NCBI RefSeq assembly: GCF_030913705.1
Contig: NZ_CP133190.1
Location: 5,047,501-5,111,500, forward strand
Length of the DNA stretch: 64,000 nt
Direction: 5' to 3'
Source of the DNA: Anaerocolumna sp. MB42-C2
Lineage (GTDB): Bacteria > Bacillota > Clostridia > Lachnospirales > Lachnospiraceae
Position numbers and translations under genes: made by a program. Shown piece after piece: positions 52,873-62,621 of this stretch. The notes under the pieces were generated by a model that saw only the letters and a program-made list of their open reading frames with translations, was not told where the DNA came from and did not search any database. Numbering within the stretch: position 1 is the first letter of the stretch; every line of letters begins with the position of its first letter.

Positions 52873-54474
52873 ATGAAGAAGAAAATTAAGCCGATTTTCT
52901 TAATAGTAATCATTATGACACTGCTTTGTGGGTGCAGCAAAAAGATAGATAAAACAATCAATGAGAATGGAGTAAATACCGTGACAGATGAAGCATATAA
53001 TAAAAATTCTGTACAGGAGAATAATCAAACAGTGAATACAGATACAGCTGAGACAGTTAACAATCATATTAATGAAAAAACCTATAAGTTATTTATGACT
53101 TCGGAAAATAATTACGTTGGAGATATTATGCCTCTAACAGATGACAAAGGAATCCAGTTATATTATCTGTTTGATACGGACCATAATGGAATTGGATATC
53201 ATCCAATTTACAAATTTTCAACCAGTAATCTTTATAATTATTCGGACGATGGATTGGCAATCCCGTATTCAAACTCATCCGATGATCCGGATATAGCTAT
53301 TGGTACAGGAAGTTTTTTGCTTGCAAACGGTGTATATCATTGTTTTTATACCGGACATAATGATTCATACCCGGACAAAGGGCTTGACAAAGAACGGATT
53401 ATGCACGCCATCAGTTCTGATAATAAGAAATGGGAAAAAATATCAAAAGATACATTTCAAGCGCCAGAAGAATATAGTGGGGACGATTTCAGAGATCCTT
53501 TCGTTTTCTGGAATGAGGAAGAGAAATGTTACTGGATGTTAGTTGCAGCTAGAAATGATAATCTTGGGGGCTTTATTGCAAAATTCACTTCGAGTGATTT
53601 ATCGAAATGGACCTTAAAGGAGCCGATCTATGCACCTGACAAGTATTATATGATGGAATGCCCGGATTTGTTTAAATTGGGACAAAAATATTATTTATTC
53701 TACAGTTGGAATAATGTCACCTATTATGCAATGAGTGATTCGATGAATGGACCATTTACAGAGCCTGATAACAATGTGTTAGATGGGCAGGCATTTTATG
53801 CAGCAAAAACAACCGAATACCAAGGTAAAAGGTATTTATTCGGTTTTATTAATAGAAAAAAGGACGGAAATGATACCAATAATTATAGCTGGGCTGGAAA
53901 TCTCTGTGTTTATGAACTTGGGCAAAATCCAGATGGAACGCTAACAGCAAAAATGCCATTGCAATACATGGATTATTTTAAGAATAAGATTGATTTGCCG
54001 AAAGCTTCACTTATTGGAAATGCCGGTGTAGCCGGGACTACAGCAGTTATAGAGAGTGACGGGGAAAACATATCAGGAGTAGATTTTGGAACACTTCCTA
54101 ATACCATGTTACTAACTTGTAAGGTCAGGATTGATAAAAAGGGATATGGTACTGGTTTTTCATTTGGTAAAACTAATAAGTTTGAAAATTCATTGGGTAT
54201 TGATCTGGATTCAAAAAAAGATTTATTAAGATATGATAGCTGTATTTTGAACAGAATGAGATTTGCTGATCCAAGTGTTTATTCCGTATTCCATTTTGAT
54301 GAAGGTGTTACCTATGATGTAAAACTGGTAGTTGAAAATGATATTATCGTATTGTATATGAATGACACAAAGGTATTAAGCAATCGAATTTATAAGGCAA
54401 GAGGAAACAAGTGGGGCTTATTCAGTATTGGAGGGAAAACTACATTTTCTGACATACAGATTTATGTTCCATAA
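52873..54474 (+). CDS. GH32-like surface lipoprotein (fructosidase fold)
   Basis: The 533-residue enzyme has a lipoprotein signal (LLCGC, Cys21) and a GH32-like five-bladed propeller. The three catalytic positions fit: D84 in NYVGDIMPL (the usual WMNDPNG nucleophile motif is changed), D208 in FRDPFVFW (transition-state stabiliser), and E262 in MECPDLF (acid/base). A C-terminal beta-sandwich (about 385-533) follows. GGGAGT lies 5 bases before the ATG at 52873; a start four codons earlier overlaps it. The substrate is probably a fructoside or similar but altered nucleophile surroundings leave it open. Confidence 0.8.
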   Translation: MKKKIKPIFLIVIIMTLLCGCSKKIDKTINENGVNTVTDEAYNKNSVQENNQTVNTDTAETVNNHINEKTYKLFMTSENNYVGDIMPLTDDKGIQLYYLFDTDHNGIGYHPIYKFSTSNLYNYSDDGLAIPYSNSSDDPDIAIGTGSFLLANGVYHCFYTGHNDSYPDKGLDKERIMHAISSDNKKWEKISKDTFQAPEEYSGDDFRDPFVFWNEEEKCYWMLVAARNDNLGGFIAKFTSSDLSKWTLKEPIYAPDKYYMMECPDLFKLGQKYYLFYSWNNVTYYAMSDSMNGPFTEPDNNVLDGQAFYAAKTTEYQGKRYLFGFINRKKDGNDTNNYSWAGNLCVYELGQNPDGTLTAKMPLQYMDYFKNKIDLPKASLIGNAGVAGTTAVIESDGENISGVDFGTLPNTMLLTCKVRIDKKGYGTGFSFGKTNKFENSLGIDLDSKKDLLRYDSCILNRMRFADPSVYSVFHFDEGVTYDVKLVVENDIIVLYMNDTKVLSNRIYKARGNKWGLFSIGGKTTFSDIQIYVP

Positions 54475-54479
54475 TACAT

Positions 54480-54497
54480 ACACTTTATATAAAGTGT
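54480..54497 (+). repeat. 18-base palindrome after GH32 gene
   Basis: ACACTTTATATAAAGTGT is a perfect 18-base palindrome 6 bases after the GH32 stop. It may be a weak terminator stem or an operator for the LacI gene that follows. Confidence 0.6.
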
Positions 54498-54501
54498 CAT
54501 T

Positions 54502-54543
54502 TTGTAAACCTAAGTTGTATATTTACACATCACATGGTATACT
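54502..54543 (+). promoter_or_regulatory. Promoter and operator of LacI gene 1
   Basis: TTGTAT (54515-54520), 17 bases and TATACT (54538-54543) form a promoter. TGTAAAC (54503-54509) and TTTACA (54522-54527) half-sites overlap its -35 region, which fits autoregulation by the LacI product. Confidence 0.6.
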
Positions 54544-54576
54544 TTTCGTATATATTTATAAGAGAGGTAACATGAA

Positions 54577-55626
54577 ATGAATAAAGTAAAAATTCAGGAC
54601 ATCGCTGATAAAGCAGGATTATCAAGAAATACGGTATCTAAAATATTTAACGGCAAATATAATGGACCGGTGGAAACAAAAGAAAAAGTAATTCAGTTGG
54701 CAATGGAAATGAATTATAAAGAATATGGACAACTTCAAAATAAAATATCTGACAAAATGTCGTATTCAATAACAAAAAATATACTTATTTTAACAAAAGG
54801 CGATATTATTAACTCATACTTTTTTGCTCACATAGTAAATGAAATTCAGAAAATGATCGAGGGGGAAGGATATAATCTTCTATTGTCAAATATTCGTGAT
54901 ATTGATATCGAAACAATGCAGCTTCCTTCTAATGTTAGGAGCGGATTAGTTGATGGTATTGTCTGTATGGAGCTGTTTGACAGAAATTATATAGAAAAGT
55001 TGATAGCTACGGAAATTCCTATAATATTTGTTGAATTCTATTATGATGCATGGAATATCGAAGGAAATTACGATATCATCATGATGAATAATGAATTTTA
55101 TGTAAATAGTATGGTTAAGAAATTAATAAAAGATGGTAGCAGCGATATCGGTTTTGTTGGAGATTACCATCACTGCAGAGGTTTCTATGAAAGATATATG
55201 GGATATGTAAATGCCTTAAGGGAGTCTGGTATTCCTGTTAATCCAAATAATTGTATGACTGTTGATGATGGAGATAATTATTTTAATGTACCTTGGATAA
55301 TCGAGAGGATTCAGAAAATGGAAAAAGTGCCAGATGCATTTGTATGTGCTAATGATGCAATAGCAGTAAACATTGTAAAAGCCCTTAAACAATTGCACTA
55401 TATAATTCCTGACGAAGTCCAGATTATTTCTTTTGATGATATCCCAGATGCAGTTAATATCAGTCCTACATTGACTACTGTAAGAGTTTTTAGAGAAGAT
55501 TTAGGAAGATGTGCATTTGAAAATTTATTGGCAAGAATCAATACCCCAAATAGAAAAAGGCAAATTATATATGTAGATACAGAAATTGTTGTGAGAGAGT
55601 CTACAAGAAAGAGTATTGTATGGTAA
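54577..55626 (+). CDS. LacI-family transcriptional regulator 1
   Basis: The 349-residue regulator has an N-terminal LacI helix-turn-helix (KVKIQDIADKAGLSRNTVSKIFNGK, residues 2-26), a hinge, and a periplasmic-binding-protein-like effector domain (about 65-345; FVCANDAIAVNIVKAL, VQIISFDDIPDAVNISPTLTTVRV). AGAGAGGTAAC precedes the ATG. It follows the GH32 lipoprotein gene and is probably the local repressor. Effector unknown. Confidence 0.93.
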   Translation: MNKVKIQDIADKAGLSRNTVSKIFNGKYNGPVETKEKVIQLAMEMNYKEYGQLQNKISDKMSYSITKNILILTKGDIINSYFFAHIVNEIQKMIEGEGYNLLLSNIRDIDIETMQLPSNVRSGLVDGIVCMELFDRNYIEKLIATEIPIIFVEFYYDAWNIEGNYDIIMMNNEFYVNSMVKKLIKDGSSDIGFVGDYHHCRGFYERYMGYVNALRESGIPVNPNNCMTVDDGDNYFNVPWIIERIQKMEKVPDAFVCANDAIAVNIVKALKQLHYIIPDEVQIISFDDIPDAVNISPTLTTVRVFREDLGRCAFENLLARINTPNRKRQIIYVDTEIVVRESTRKSIVW

Positions 55627-55670
55627 TAGTTTAAAAAACTATTTAGAATCTATGCAAAACAGGTATTAAT

Positions 55671-56285
55671 ATGGATAATTATAAATGTATCTTATTTGAT
55701 ATTGATGGAGTACTAGCTAAAGCCACTAATTCTGCCGATGAGATTTTAAAGGAAAATAATATTACAATCGAGGAATTTTTTAAGAATTGGGACTCTTCCA
55801 AAGCAGTGTCTGATTTTGAAGCAGGAAACATTACACCAGCAGAATTTTCGGAAGTCAGAGGAAATGAGCTGGATATGGATCTGAAGCCAAATGCTGTCAT
55901 GAATATACTTATGGCACGAAAAAGTGTTTTATATGATGGTGTGGAACAACTGCTTGATAATTTGTATAAAAGAAATTTCGTGTTAGCTTGTCTATCAAAT
56001 ACTAATGTTCTACACTGGAATAATATAGAGGGAGAAGAGATCTTTGAACGCTATTTTTATATGAAATTTTTATCCTATGAAATGGGTTTTATTAAACCGC
56101 AAAAGGAAATTTATCAAGCTGTACTGAAAACTTTACAGTGCAAGGCTCATGAAATTTTATATTTTGATGATTCTAAGAAGAATATTGATGCAGCATTAAA
56201 TCTGAGTTTTAATGCTGTACATGTAAAAGATTTTTATGATCTGGCTGAAAAAATAGATAAGGTTCTTTCTGTAAAAATTATATAA
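55671..56285 (+). CDS. HAD-family phosphatase
   Basis: The 204-residue HAD phosphatase has motif I FDIDGVL (nucleophile D10, D12), motif II LSNTN (about residue 109), a lysine in FIKPQKEIY (motif III) and motif IV YFDDSKKNI. A small helical cap sits between residues 15 and 85, as in subfamily I. It lies 45 bases after LacI gene 1. It probably dephosphorylates a sugar phosphate from the imported substrate, by analogy. Confidence 0.88.
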   Translation: MDNYKCILFDIDGVLAKATNSADEILKENNITIEEFFKNWDSSKAVSDFEAGNITPAEFSEVRGNELDMDLKPNAVMNILMARKSVLYDGVEQLLDNLYKRNFVLACLSNTNVLHWNNIEGEEIFERYFYMKFLSYEMGFIKPQKEIYQAVLKTLQCKAHEILYFDDSKKNIDAALNLSFNAVHVKDFYDLAEKIDKVLSVKII

Positions 56286-56354
56286 GGACAAACTAAGTAT
56301 GCAGTGATTTATGGAAACCAGTCTAAAAATCAAAGTAATTGTTATATAATATCT

Positions 56355-56378
56355 AAGGGCTGCCAATCGGCAGCCCTT
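56355..56378. terminator. Bidirectional terminator between HAD gene and LacI gene 2
   Basis: AAGGGCTGCC and GGCAGCCCTT pair perfectly across a 4-base loop and are flanked by A/T-rich sequence on both sides. It separates convergent genes. Confidence 0.85.
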
Positions 56379-56413
56379 AAACTGTAGACAAACTATTTCT
56401 GTAAGACCCATCG

Positions 56414-57445
56414 CTATATAGTTGATTCTCTATAAATAAGTGAAGTAGTATACTGAGAGTAAACACAAGGGGTTTTAGGATTCTTGATCCGCTCGATAAT
56501 ACAATTTGCAGCGGAGATACCTAATTGTTCTTTCGGTGTGTCTATAGTCGTGAGAGGGGGATGTACTTTGCTGGATTCGGGAATGTTATCAAAACCTACA
56601 ATTGAAACATCTTTAGGAATACGGTATCCTAGGAATTGGAGGGCGTGCATTAATTGAATTCCCGTCCAATCGTTACCGCAGATGAAAACATCCGGTATAG
56701 ATTGCATTTTCTTAATTTTATTAATTAAATAAGTAAAATCCATAAATTTATCGTCCGTTTCGTAAAGCAGGGAACACTTATCATCCAGCTTTAGTTGATT
56801 CGTTTTTAATGTTTCACATAATGCATCGAAACGCTCCTGAAAACCTCTGCCGACATTTGAGGAATAGATATCTCCGGCAAACGCGAAACGGCTGGCCCCT
56901 TTTCTAATCAATTCAGATATAAATTGTTTTAAGTTTATTTTATTCTCCATAGTAATAATGTCAAGTTTACCCATGATTTGTTCGTAATCACGGGGCATGT
57001 CTACCGTTACAATTGGTATATTGTAATTTAATAATGCATTAATGACACGTTCATCGCAAATTTCCACCAGAATGATTCCCTTTATCGTCGGATCATTGAT
57101 GGTAGAGGGAAATTGCAGATTCTTTAAGTCATTCTCAGCCATAATTCCCAATACTAAATTATAAGCATTTGGACGTAAAACGGACTCAATTCCTTTTAAT
57201 ACATTAGTCCAGAATTCAGAGTAATTGGCAGAAGCCCGGGTTAAAAATAATATAGAGCCATGGATAATAGATGAATCGGAAAAATTATATTCCATAATAG
57301 AACTTTGATAATTCATTTCCCTTGCTTTCTCCTGAATCACTCTTCTGGTAGCATCAGAAACACCCGGACTGCCGCTAAGAGCTTTTGATACAGTGTTTCG
57401 CGATATCTGCAAGGCTGCTGCAATATCTTTTATTGTACATTTCAT
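56414..57445 (-). CDS. LacI-family transcriptional regulator 2
   Basis: The 343-residue regulator has helix-turn-helix MKCTIKDIAAALQISRNTVSKALSGSPGV and the effector domain (VFICGNDWTGIQLMHALQFLGYRIPKDVSIVGFDNIP). AGGAGATTCTG precedes the ATG. It is divergent from the cytoplasmic GH32-like gene, with a palindrome-rich spacer between them, and is the probable repressor of that gene and of itself. Confidence 0.93.
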   Translation of the reverse strand: MKCTIKDIAAALQISRNTVSKALSGSPGVSDATRRVIQEKAREMNYQSSIMEYNFSDSSIIHGSILFLTRASANYSEFWTNVLKGIESVLRPNAYNLVLGIMAENDLKNLQFPSTINDPTIKGIILVEICDERVINALLNYNIPIVTVDMPRDYEQIMGKLDIITMENKINLKQFISELIRKGASRFAFAGDIYSSNVGRGFQERFDALCETLKTNQLKLDDKCSLLYETDDKFMDFTYLINKIKKMQSIPDVFICGNDWTGIQLMHALQFLGYRIPKDVSIVGFDNIPESSKVHPPLTTIDTPKEQLGISAANCIIERIKNPKTPCVYSQYTTSLIYRESTI

Positions 57446-57825
57446 AATTACAGAATCTCCTTTGCTTTTTTTAAAATTATATTATAAATAGCACAAAAAT
57501 GCAAATAGAAATGCATAAAACGAAAAGTGTATGAATGTATCGTGATGGAATAAAATAATTCAGTAACCGCACGAAATTATAAAGTGTGCACACAGTGCAC
57601 TAAATGCACACAAAACCGTATTATTTTTATTTATTATGTATATAAACTATATGCTATATTAGATAGAAATGTAGAAAATGTATATAATACACAATCGAAT
57701 ATTGAAAATATCCTGAAAAAAGGGTATTATGTATATACAGCAAGCAGCTGGAAAGAAAACAAAAATGCAATAAATAAAAAGTGCATAATGTGCATTTGAA
57801 CGAAAGCAAGAGGTATAAGCGTTTT
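57446..57825 (+). promoter_or_regulatory. Divergent control region with GTGCAC palindromes
   Basis: The 380-base spacer between LacI gene 2 and the GH32 gene contains a cluster: GTGTGCACAC (57584-57593, perfect palindrome), AGTGCACT (57594-57601, perfect palindrome) and ATGCACAC (57604-57611), spaced by one helical turn. A further pair, GTGCATAATGTGCAT, lies at 57781-57795 near the GH32 start. These are good candidates for LacI operators allowing looping. No credible gene lies in the region. Confidence 0.55.
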
Positions 57826-59277
57826 ATGTCAAAATTATTCTACAGGCCAGAAGATGCATGGGTGGGTGATTTGATTCCCTATTATGAAGATGGACTATAC
57901 TACGGATTTTATCTACATGATCCAAGGTGCAAAAAAGATGAATATGCGGAAGAAACTACATGGCATCTGGTAACAACGAAAGACTTTGTTAATTTGGATT
58001 ATCATGGGGAAGCAATTAAAAGAGGCGGAGAGGATAAACCTAATAAAAATGCATATACAGGTTCTATAATAAAAGATAAGGATGGAATGTATTATGCATA
58101 CTATACTGCCTATAATGCAGATATTAAGATTAATGGAAAAAGCGTACAGTCTGTCATGAGGGCAAAAGGCAGAGACCTTTATCATTTGGAAAATGAGGAA
58201 GATTTTTTGTTTGTAGCAGATGATACTATATATGAAGCCTTTGATTGGAGAGATCCATATGTATTTTGGAATGAAGAAGAGGAACAGTATTGGATGCTTT
58301 TAGCTGCCAGAAGGAAAAACGCAGGAGCTATAAGAGGGGGGTGCATTGCACTTTGTAAATCAAAGGACTTAAAAAACTGGAATTATGCGGAACCATTTTT
58401 TGAACCGAATATGTATGTAACCATGGAGTGTCCGGAAGTTTTTCGGATGGGTGAATGGTGGTACCTGGTATTTTCTACCTTCAATGACCGCTTCGTAACC
58501 CATTACAGAATGGCTGAAAGCCTTAACGGTCCTTGGATTATTCCGGAAGATGATGTGTTTGATACGCGGGCTAATTATGCAATAAAAACGGCTTCCAATG
58601 GCAGGCAGAGATTTGCATTCGGCTGGATACCCAGTAAAAAAGGAAATAATGATTTTGGTGCCTGGGAGTGGGGAGGAACCATGGTATTCCATGAAATTAT
58701 TCAAGAGAAAAATACGGGAATCCTTAAAATAAAACCAACGGAAGGAAGCAGATATTACTTTGATAAAAAGGAAGCGGTAAGGCAGTTTGAGCCATTTCAT
58801 TGCACAGTAGAGAATGAAAATGGTATTTACCGGATAGAAGCTCATATGTTAGGCGCTGCTCTATTTCCAATACCTAAGGATGCATTTAGCCTGGAGTTTG
58901 ATTTGGAAGTGGAACAGGCCCATGAATTTGGAATAGCAGTACATGCGGATAAAGAGATGGAAAAAGGGTATTTTCTTAAAATGGATCGCAGGAAGAATAT
59001 GGCGGCATGGGACATGTGGCCAAGAAGTGAACAGGGCTTTTATCAATGGCAGATAAAAGGGGATGTGGCTTATCAGGTAGAAACGGTGAGAAGACTTCCA
59101 GAGGGAGATAAATACCATATTTTCATGTTACGCGAAGAAGATATCTGTGTAGTATATATCAATAATGAAGTCGCCATGTCTACAAGAATGTATGATCATA
59201 AGGGGGAGTATGCGGGGGTGTATCTGATACAAGGAAAGGCAGCCGTTAAAAATTTAGTGATTAAAACAAAAGAATGA
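57826..59277 (+). CDS. Cytoplasmic GH32-like glycoside hydrolase
   Basis: The 483-residue enzyme has no signal peptide. The three catalytic positions fit: D15 in AWVGDLIPYY (nucleophile, the usual WMNDPNG altered), D143 in WRDPYVFW and E201 in MECPEVF. A beta-sandwich module (about 345-483; FSLEFDLEVEQAHEFGIAVHADKEMEKGYFLKM) follows the propeller. AAGAGG lies 12 bases upstream of the ATG at 57826. It resembles the lipoprotein enzyme at 52873, so the two probably act on the same bond outside and inside the cell. Confidence 0.85.
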   Translation: MSKLFYRPEDAWVGDLIPYYEDGLYYGFYLHDPRCKKDEYAEETTWHLVTTKDFVNLDYHGEAIKRGGEDKPNKNAYTGSIIKDKDGMYYAYYTAYNADIKINGKSVQSVMRAKGRDLYHLENEEDFLFVADDTIYEAFDWRDPYVFWNEEEEQYWMLLAARRKNAGAIRGGCIALCKSKDLKNWNYAEPFFEPNMYVTMECPEVFRMGEWWYLVFSTFNDRFVTHYRMAESLNGPWIIPEDDVFDTRANYAIKTASNGRQRFAFGWIPSKKGNNDFGAWEWGGTMVFHEIIQEKNTGILKIKPTEGSRYYFDKKEAVRQFEPFHCTVENENGIYRIEAHMLGAALFPIPKDAFSLEFDLEVEQAHEFGIAVHADKEMEKGYFLKMDRRKNMAAWDMWPRSEQGFYQWQIKGDVAYQVETVRRLPEGDKYHIFMLREEDICVVYINNEVAMSTRMYDHKGEYAGVYLIQGKAAVKNLVIKTKE

Positions 59278-59337
59278 CTGCTTGTAACTATTCGGTCACA
59301 ATTTCTTTTGTTTAGATAAAGAAAAGGAGAGAATAAT

Positions 59338-60654
59338 ATGAAAAAAAGAATGCTTAACTTACTTATGGTGTTAGTGATGATTATTTCGCTTGTAACTGGG
59401 TGCGGCAGTAAAACCGACAGTACAGAACCTGGTGTCACTGAAAATCAGACAAAATCATCGGAAAAGACTACGGTTGTAAAATGGCTTGCGTCCAGACCTG
59501 TTGACGGTGCTATTGATTTAACCATGAGAGAGATAGCTAAGAAGTACAGCGAGGAACATGATGGAAACTGGGTACTGGATGTGGAAACCACAGCGGACAG
59601 GCCCTCCTATTTACAGAAATTAAAGACGTTAATTGCCGGAAATAATATGCCTGATATTATTGACATTGATGCAAATCCATACTGCAAGGAACTGGTGGAT
59701 GCAGGTTTATTGGTAGATGTAAAATCTTTTCTAAAAGAAGAGGAAAAATATGATGACTTTTATCCAATTGCATTAAAATACCAGGAATTTACCGATGGGT
59801 CAATGTATACCCTGCCTTTAGAATATCATGTTGAAATGATTTGGTATAACAAAGAAATCTTTGCTGCAAATAATATTGAAGTTCCAAAAACCATGGATGA
59901 ATGGTTAGATGCTTGTGCGGCCTTAAAAGGGAATGGAATAACACCAATATCCGTAGATGGTGTTGACAGATGGCCGGTACAGCGTTATCTGGCAATGTTG
60001 CCTTTCCGTGATACAGCCAATGATTATATTGTTAATCTTCGTGACGGTAAAGCTTCTATGGGTGATGAAACCGGAATGAAAGCAATTAAGTTCTTGAAAC
60101 AAATGGGACAGTACTTTAATGAAGGTTTTGCTGCAACTGATTATGCAACCGCACAGTCCCTGTTTTTGGATGGTAAATCAGCAATGTACTATATGGGGGA
60201 CTGGGAACAGGCGGCAATGTTAGATCAATATGAAGCTGGAAAGATTGATTATTTCTATCTGCCCACAACCCCGGACGGTAAAACAGGAGCTAATGAATTC
60301 TGCGTAAACTCAGGCATAGGAATGGCATTTAATATAGATACATTTGATGCGAAAACAAAAGATTTCATACTCTATGTGATAGAAAATTACGGCAAAATCT
60401 ATGCCGGAAGACAGCAGATGTCTCCGATTAAAACAGAGTTACCAAAAGATATAAAATTTACTGATCTTTATTTAAGAATTCAGGATGATATGAATAATAC
60501 GGGCGAACATTTCCTAAAACCTTGGGATACTTATCTGGACTCAAGTACGAATTCCATAATGCAGGACAATATGTTATTATTAGCAGCCGGGGATATGTCC
60601 GAAGAGGAGTTCGCTGGGTTAGTGGATGATTCAATAGCAGCCAGTAAAAATTAA
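59338..60654 (+). CDS. Extracellular solute-binding lipoprotein, family 1 (importer 3)
   Basis: The 438-residue lipoprotein has a lipobox SLVTGC near residue 21, a Thr/Glu/Ser linker and a family 1 sugar-binding domain (VVKWLASRPVDGAIDLTMREIAKKYSEEHDG, YTLPLEYHVEMIWYNKEIF, AMYYMGDWEQAAM). GGAGAGAATA precedes the ATG. It is 60 bases after the GH32 gene and begins importer 3. Confidence 0.92.
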   Translation: MKKRMLNLLMVLVMIISLVTGCGSKTDSTEPGVTENQTKSSEKTTVVKWLASRPVDGAIDLTMREIAKKYSEEHDGNWVLDVETTADRPSYLQKLKTLIAGNNMPDIIDIDANPYCKELVDAGLLVDVKSFLKEEEKYDDFYPIALKYQEFTDGSMYTLPLEYHVEMIWYNKEIFAANNIEVPKTMDEWLDACAALKGNGITPISVDGVDRWPVQRYLAMLPFRDTANDYIVNLRDGKASMGDETGMKAIKFLKQMGQYFNEGFAATDYATAQSLFLDGKSAMYYMGDWEQAAMLDQYEAGKIDYFYLPTTPDGKTGANEFCVNSGIGMAFNIDTFDAKTKDFILYVIENYGKIYAGRQQMSPIKTELPKDIKFTDLYLRIQDDMNNTGEHFLKPWDTYLDSSTNSIMQDNMLLLAAGDMSEEEFAGLVDDSIAASKN

Positions 60655-60712
60655 ATTAAAAATATTGCATCCGGGGAGATTTGTTCTCGGATGCAATTAA
60701 TTGAGGTGACCT

Positions 60713-61645
60713 ATGGGAATATTAAAAGATAAAAGATCATTCTGGGTATTTTTATTACCGGGATTATTATTTTATATACTGGCCGTTTTCTATCCCATTG
60801 AAGAATCCATTCGTTTAAGTTTTATGAAATGGGGTGGAATCGGGGATAAGAAATTTGTTGGATTTGATAATTATTTTGTAATGTTCAAAGACAAAGTGTT
60901 TTATAAAGCTTTTCTGAATAACCTGATTTACTTATTAATTGTTGTTTCCATGCAGCTATTAATAGGTTTAGTATTTGCAATACTATTATCTTATATGAAA
61001 AAAAGGGTTACATTAATAAAAACTTTGTATTATGTACCGTGTATAGTAACTACTGTGGCTGTAACACAGCTTTTTAGAAGTATGTATGCAACAGAACCGG
61101 TGGGATTAATAAACGAGATACTGAATGCGATCGGTTTAGATAATCTGGCAACATCATGGCTTACTAATGTTAAAACAGTTTTAGCCTGCGTATCTGTTCC
61201 GGAAGGATGGAGATTCACAGGTATGTATATGGTTATTTTTTATGCAGCACTAGTTTCACTGGATTCATCAGTTTACGAGGCTGCTAAGGTAGATGGAGCC
61301 AATGAATGGCAGATATTAATGAAAATAAAATTGCCGTTGATAAAACCTATTCTTTTGCTGACATTAACGATGTGTTTGACCGGTGCTCTCAGAGGATTTG
61401 ATATTCCGTTTTTATTAACAAGTGGCGGACCCGGAAATGTAAGTGAATTAATGTCCACATATATGTATAAAAAAGCATTTTCAAGTAACCAATATGGCTA
61501 TGGCAGTGCGCTTGCCGTATTCATAATCATAGAGAGTATTTTGGTTGTTTCGATTTTAAGAGCTGGTTTTACTACCAAGGAAGACAGAGAACTTAAGAAA
61601 CAACAAAAGATAAATGACAGGGAAAGGAGAGCGAAAAGAGCATGA
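60713..61645 (+). CDS. ABC sugar importer permease (MalF type) 3
   Basis: The 310-residue permease has six membrane segments and EAA loop EAAKVDGANEWQILMKIKLPL (about 195-215). A basic C-terminal tail of about 25 residues is rich in Lys and Arg. GAGGTGACCT precedes the ATG. Its last 4 bases overlap the next permease. Confidence 0.93.
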   Translation: MGILKDKRSFWVFLLPGLLFYILAVFYPIEESIRLSFMKWGGIGDKKFVGFDNYFVMFKDKVFYKAFLNNLIYLLIVVSMQLLIGLVFAILLSYMKKRVTLIKTLYYVPCIVTTVAVTQLFRSMYATEPVGLINEILNAIGLDNLATSWLTNVKTVLACVSVPEGWRFTGMYMVIFYAALVSLDSSVYEAAKVDGANEWQILMKIKLPLIKPILLLTLTMCLTGALRGFDIPFLLTSGGPGNVSELMSTYMYKKAFSSNQYGYGSALAVFIIIESILVVSILRAGFTTKEDRELKKQQKINDRERRAKRA

Positions 61646-62469
61646 AAAAGAAAATCGGAAAAATAGTATTCAACTTAATTATCTTACTCTTTTTGGTTAT
61701 TCAGCTATACCCGATCATTTGGCTTTTTATGGCAAGCATTAAGCCAACGGTAGAGTTGTCCTCAACTCCTTTTGCGTTACCTCATAATCCTACCCTAAAC
61801 AATTTTATAAAAGTCTTTTCAGATGGTAAAATAGGGTTTTATATTTGGAACAGTATTAAGGTTACTGGAATTTCTTTGCTCCTGATTATAGCATTAAGTG
61901 CAACTGCCGGATTTGCATTGGCAAAGTTTAACTTTAAAATTACGAAAAATATTTATGGATTTTTCACCTTCGGTATAATGATTCCGGTTCAGATTACTTT
62001 AATTCCATTATTTATTTTTTATAGTAAATTAGGGGTACTAAACACTTCATTTTCTCTGATTTTACCGCAGGTTGGGTTTGCACTGCCACTTTCGGTTATG
62101 ATGTTCTGCAGTTTTTATGGCTTTTTGCCCAATGAGTTATTGGAAGCAGCAATTGTAGATGGATGTAGTACCTACCGTATTTTTGCAAAAATTGTTTTTC
62201 CACTGGCGCGAAACACGATAATTACTATAGCGTCGATGTATAGTATATTAATATGGAATGATTTTATTTTTGCTAATACATTTATCAGCGATGATGCTGC
62301 AAAAACAGTAGCAATGGGTTTAAAAGACTATGTTGGTGCTTTCGGTAATGTGGATTGGGGATCAACCTTTGCAGCGATAACTATTACGATATTACCCCCT
62401 ATGATTGTCTACTTTGCATTGAACCGATGGGTTACTGCGGGTATGACTATGGGAGCAACCAAAGGATAA
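61642..62469 (+). CDS. ABC sugar importer permease (MalG type) 3
   Basis: The 275-residue permease has six membrane segments and EAA loop EAAIVDGCSTYRIFAKIVFPL (about 170-190). It begins in an ATGA overlap with its partner. Importer 3 has no ATPase gene and probably uses a shared one encoded elsewhere. Confidence 0.93.
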   Translation: MKKKIGKIVFNLIILLFLVIQLYPIIWLFMASIKPTVELSSTPFALPHNPTLNNFIKVFSDGKIGFYIWNSIKVTGISLLLIIALSATAGFALAKFNFKITKNIYGFFTFGIMIPVQITLIPLFIFYSKLGVLNTSFSLILPQVGFALPLSVMMFCSFYGFLPNELLEAAIVDGCSTYRIFAKIVFPLARNTIITIASMYSILIWNDFIFANTFISDDAAKTVAMGLKDYVGAFGNVDWGSTFAAITITILPPMIVYFALNRWVTAGMTMGATKG

Positions 62470-62515
62470 TTTTATGTAGTTATTAATGGGAATAACTATT
62501 TCTAAAGCAATAAAG

Positions 62516-62552
62516 AAAAAAAGTGTGGATTTTATGGTCTCACACTTTTTTT
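62516..62552 (+). terminator. Terminator of importer 3 operon
   Basis: AAAAAGTGTG and CACACTTTTT pair across a loop of about 13 bases and are followed by a T run. Confidence 0.88.
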
Positions 62553-62621
62553 ATAATAAGTTTTTTAGTACCGGAACTAAAGTTTTTTGTTTGAGGCTGT
62601 GTAAACTAAAAACTTTGGATA

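Noticed and set aside
57584..57799. 71-codon plus-strand ORF starting MCTQCTKCTQ
   Set aside because: No ribosome binding site, and the Cys/Gln-rich start is produced by the GTGCAC palindrome cluster; it lies in a divergent promoter region.
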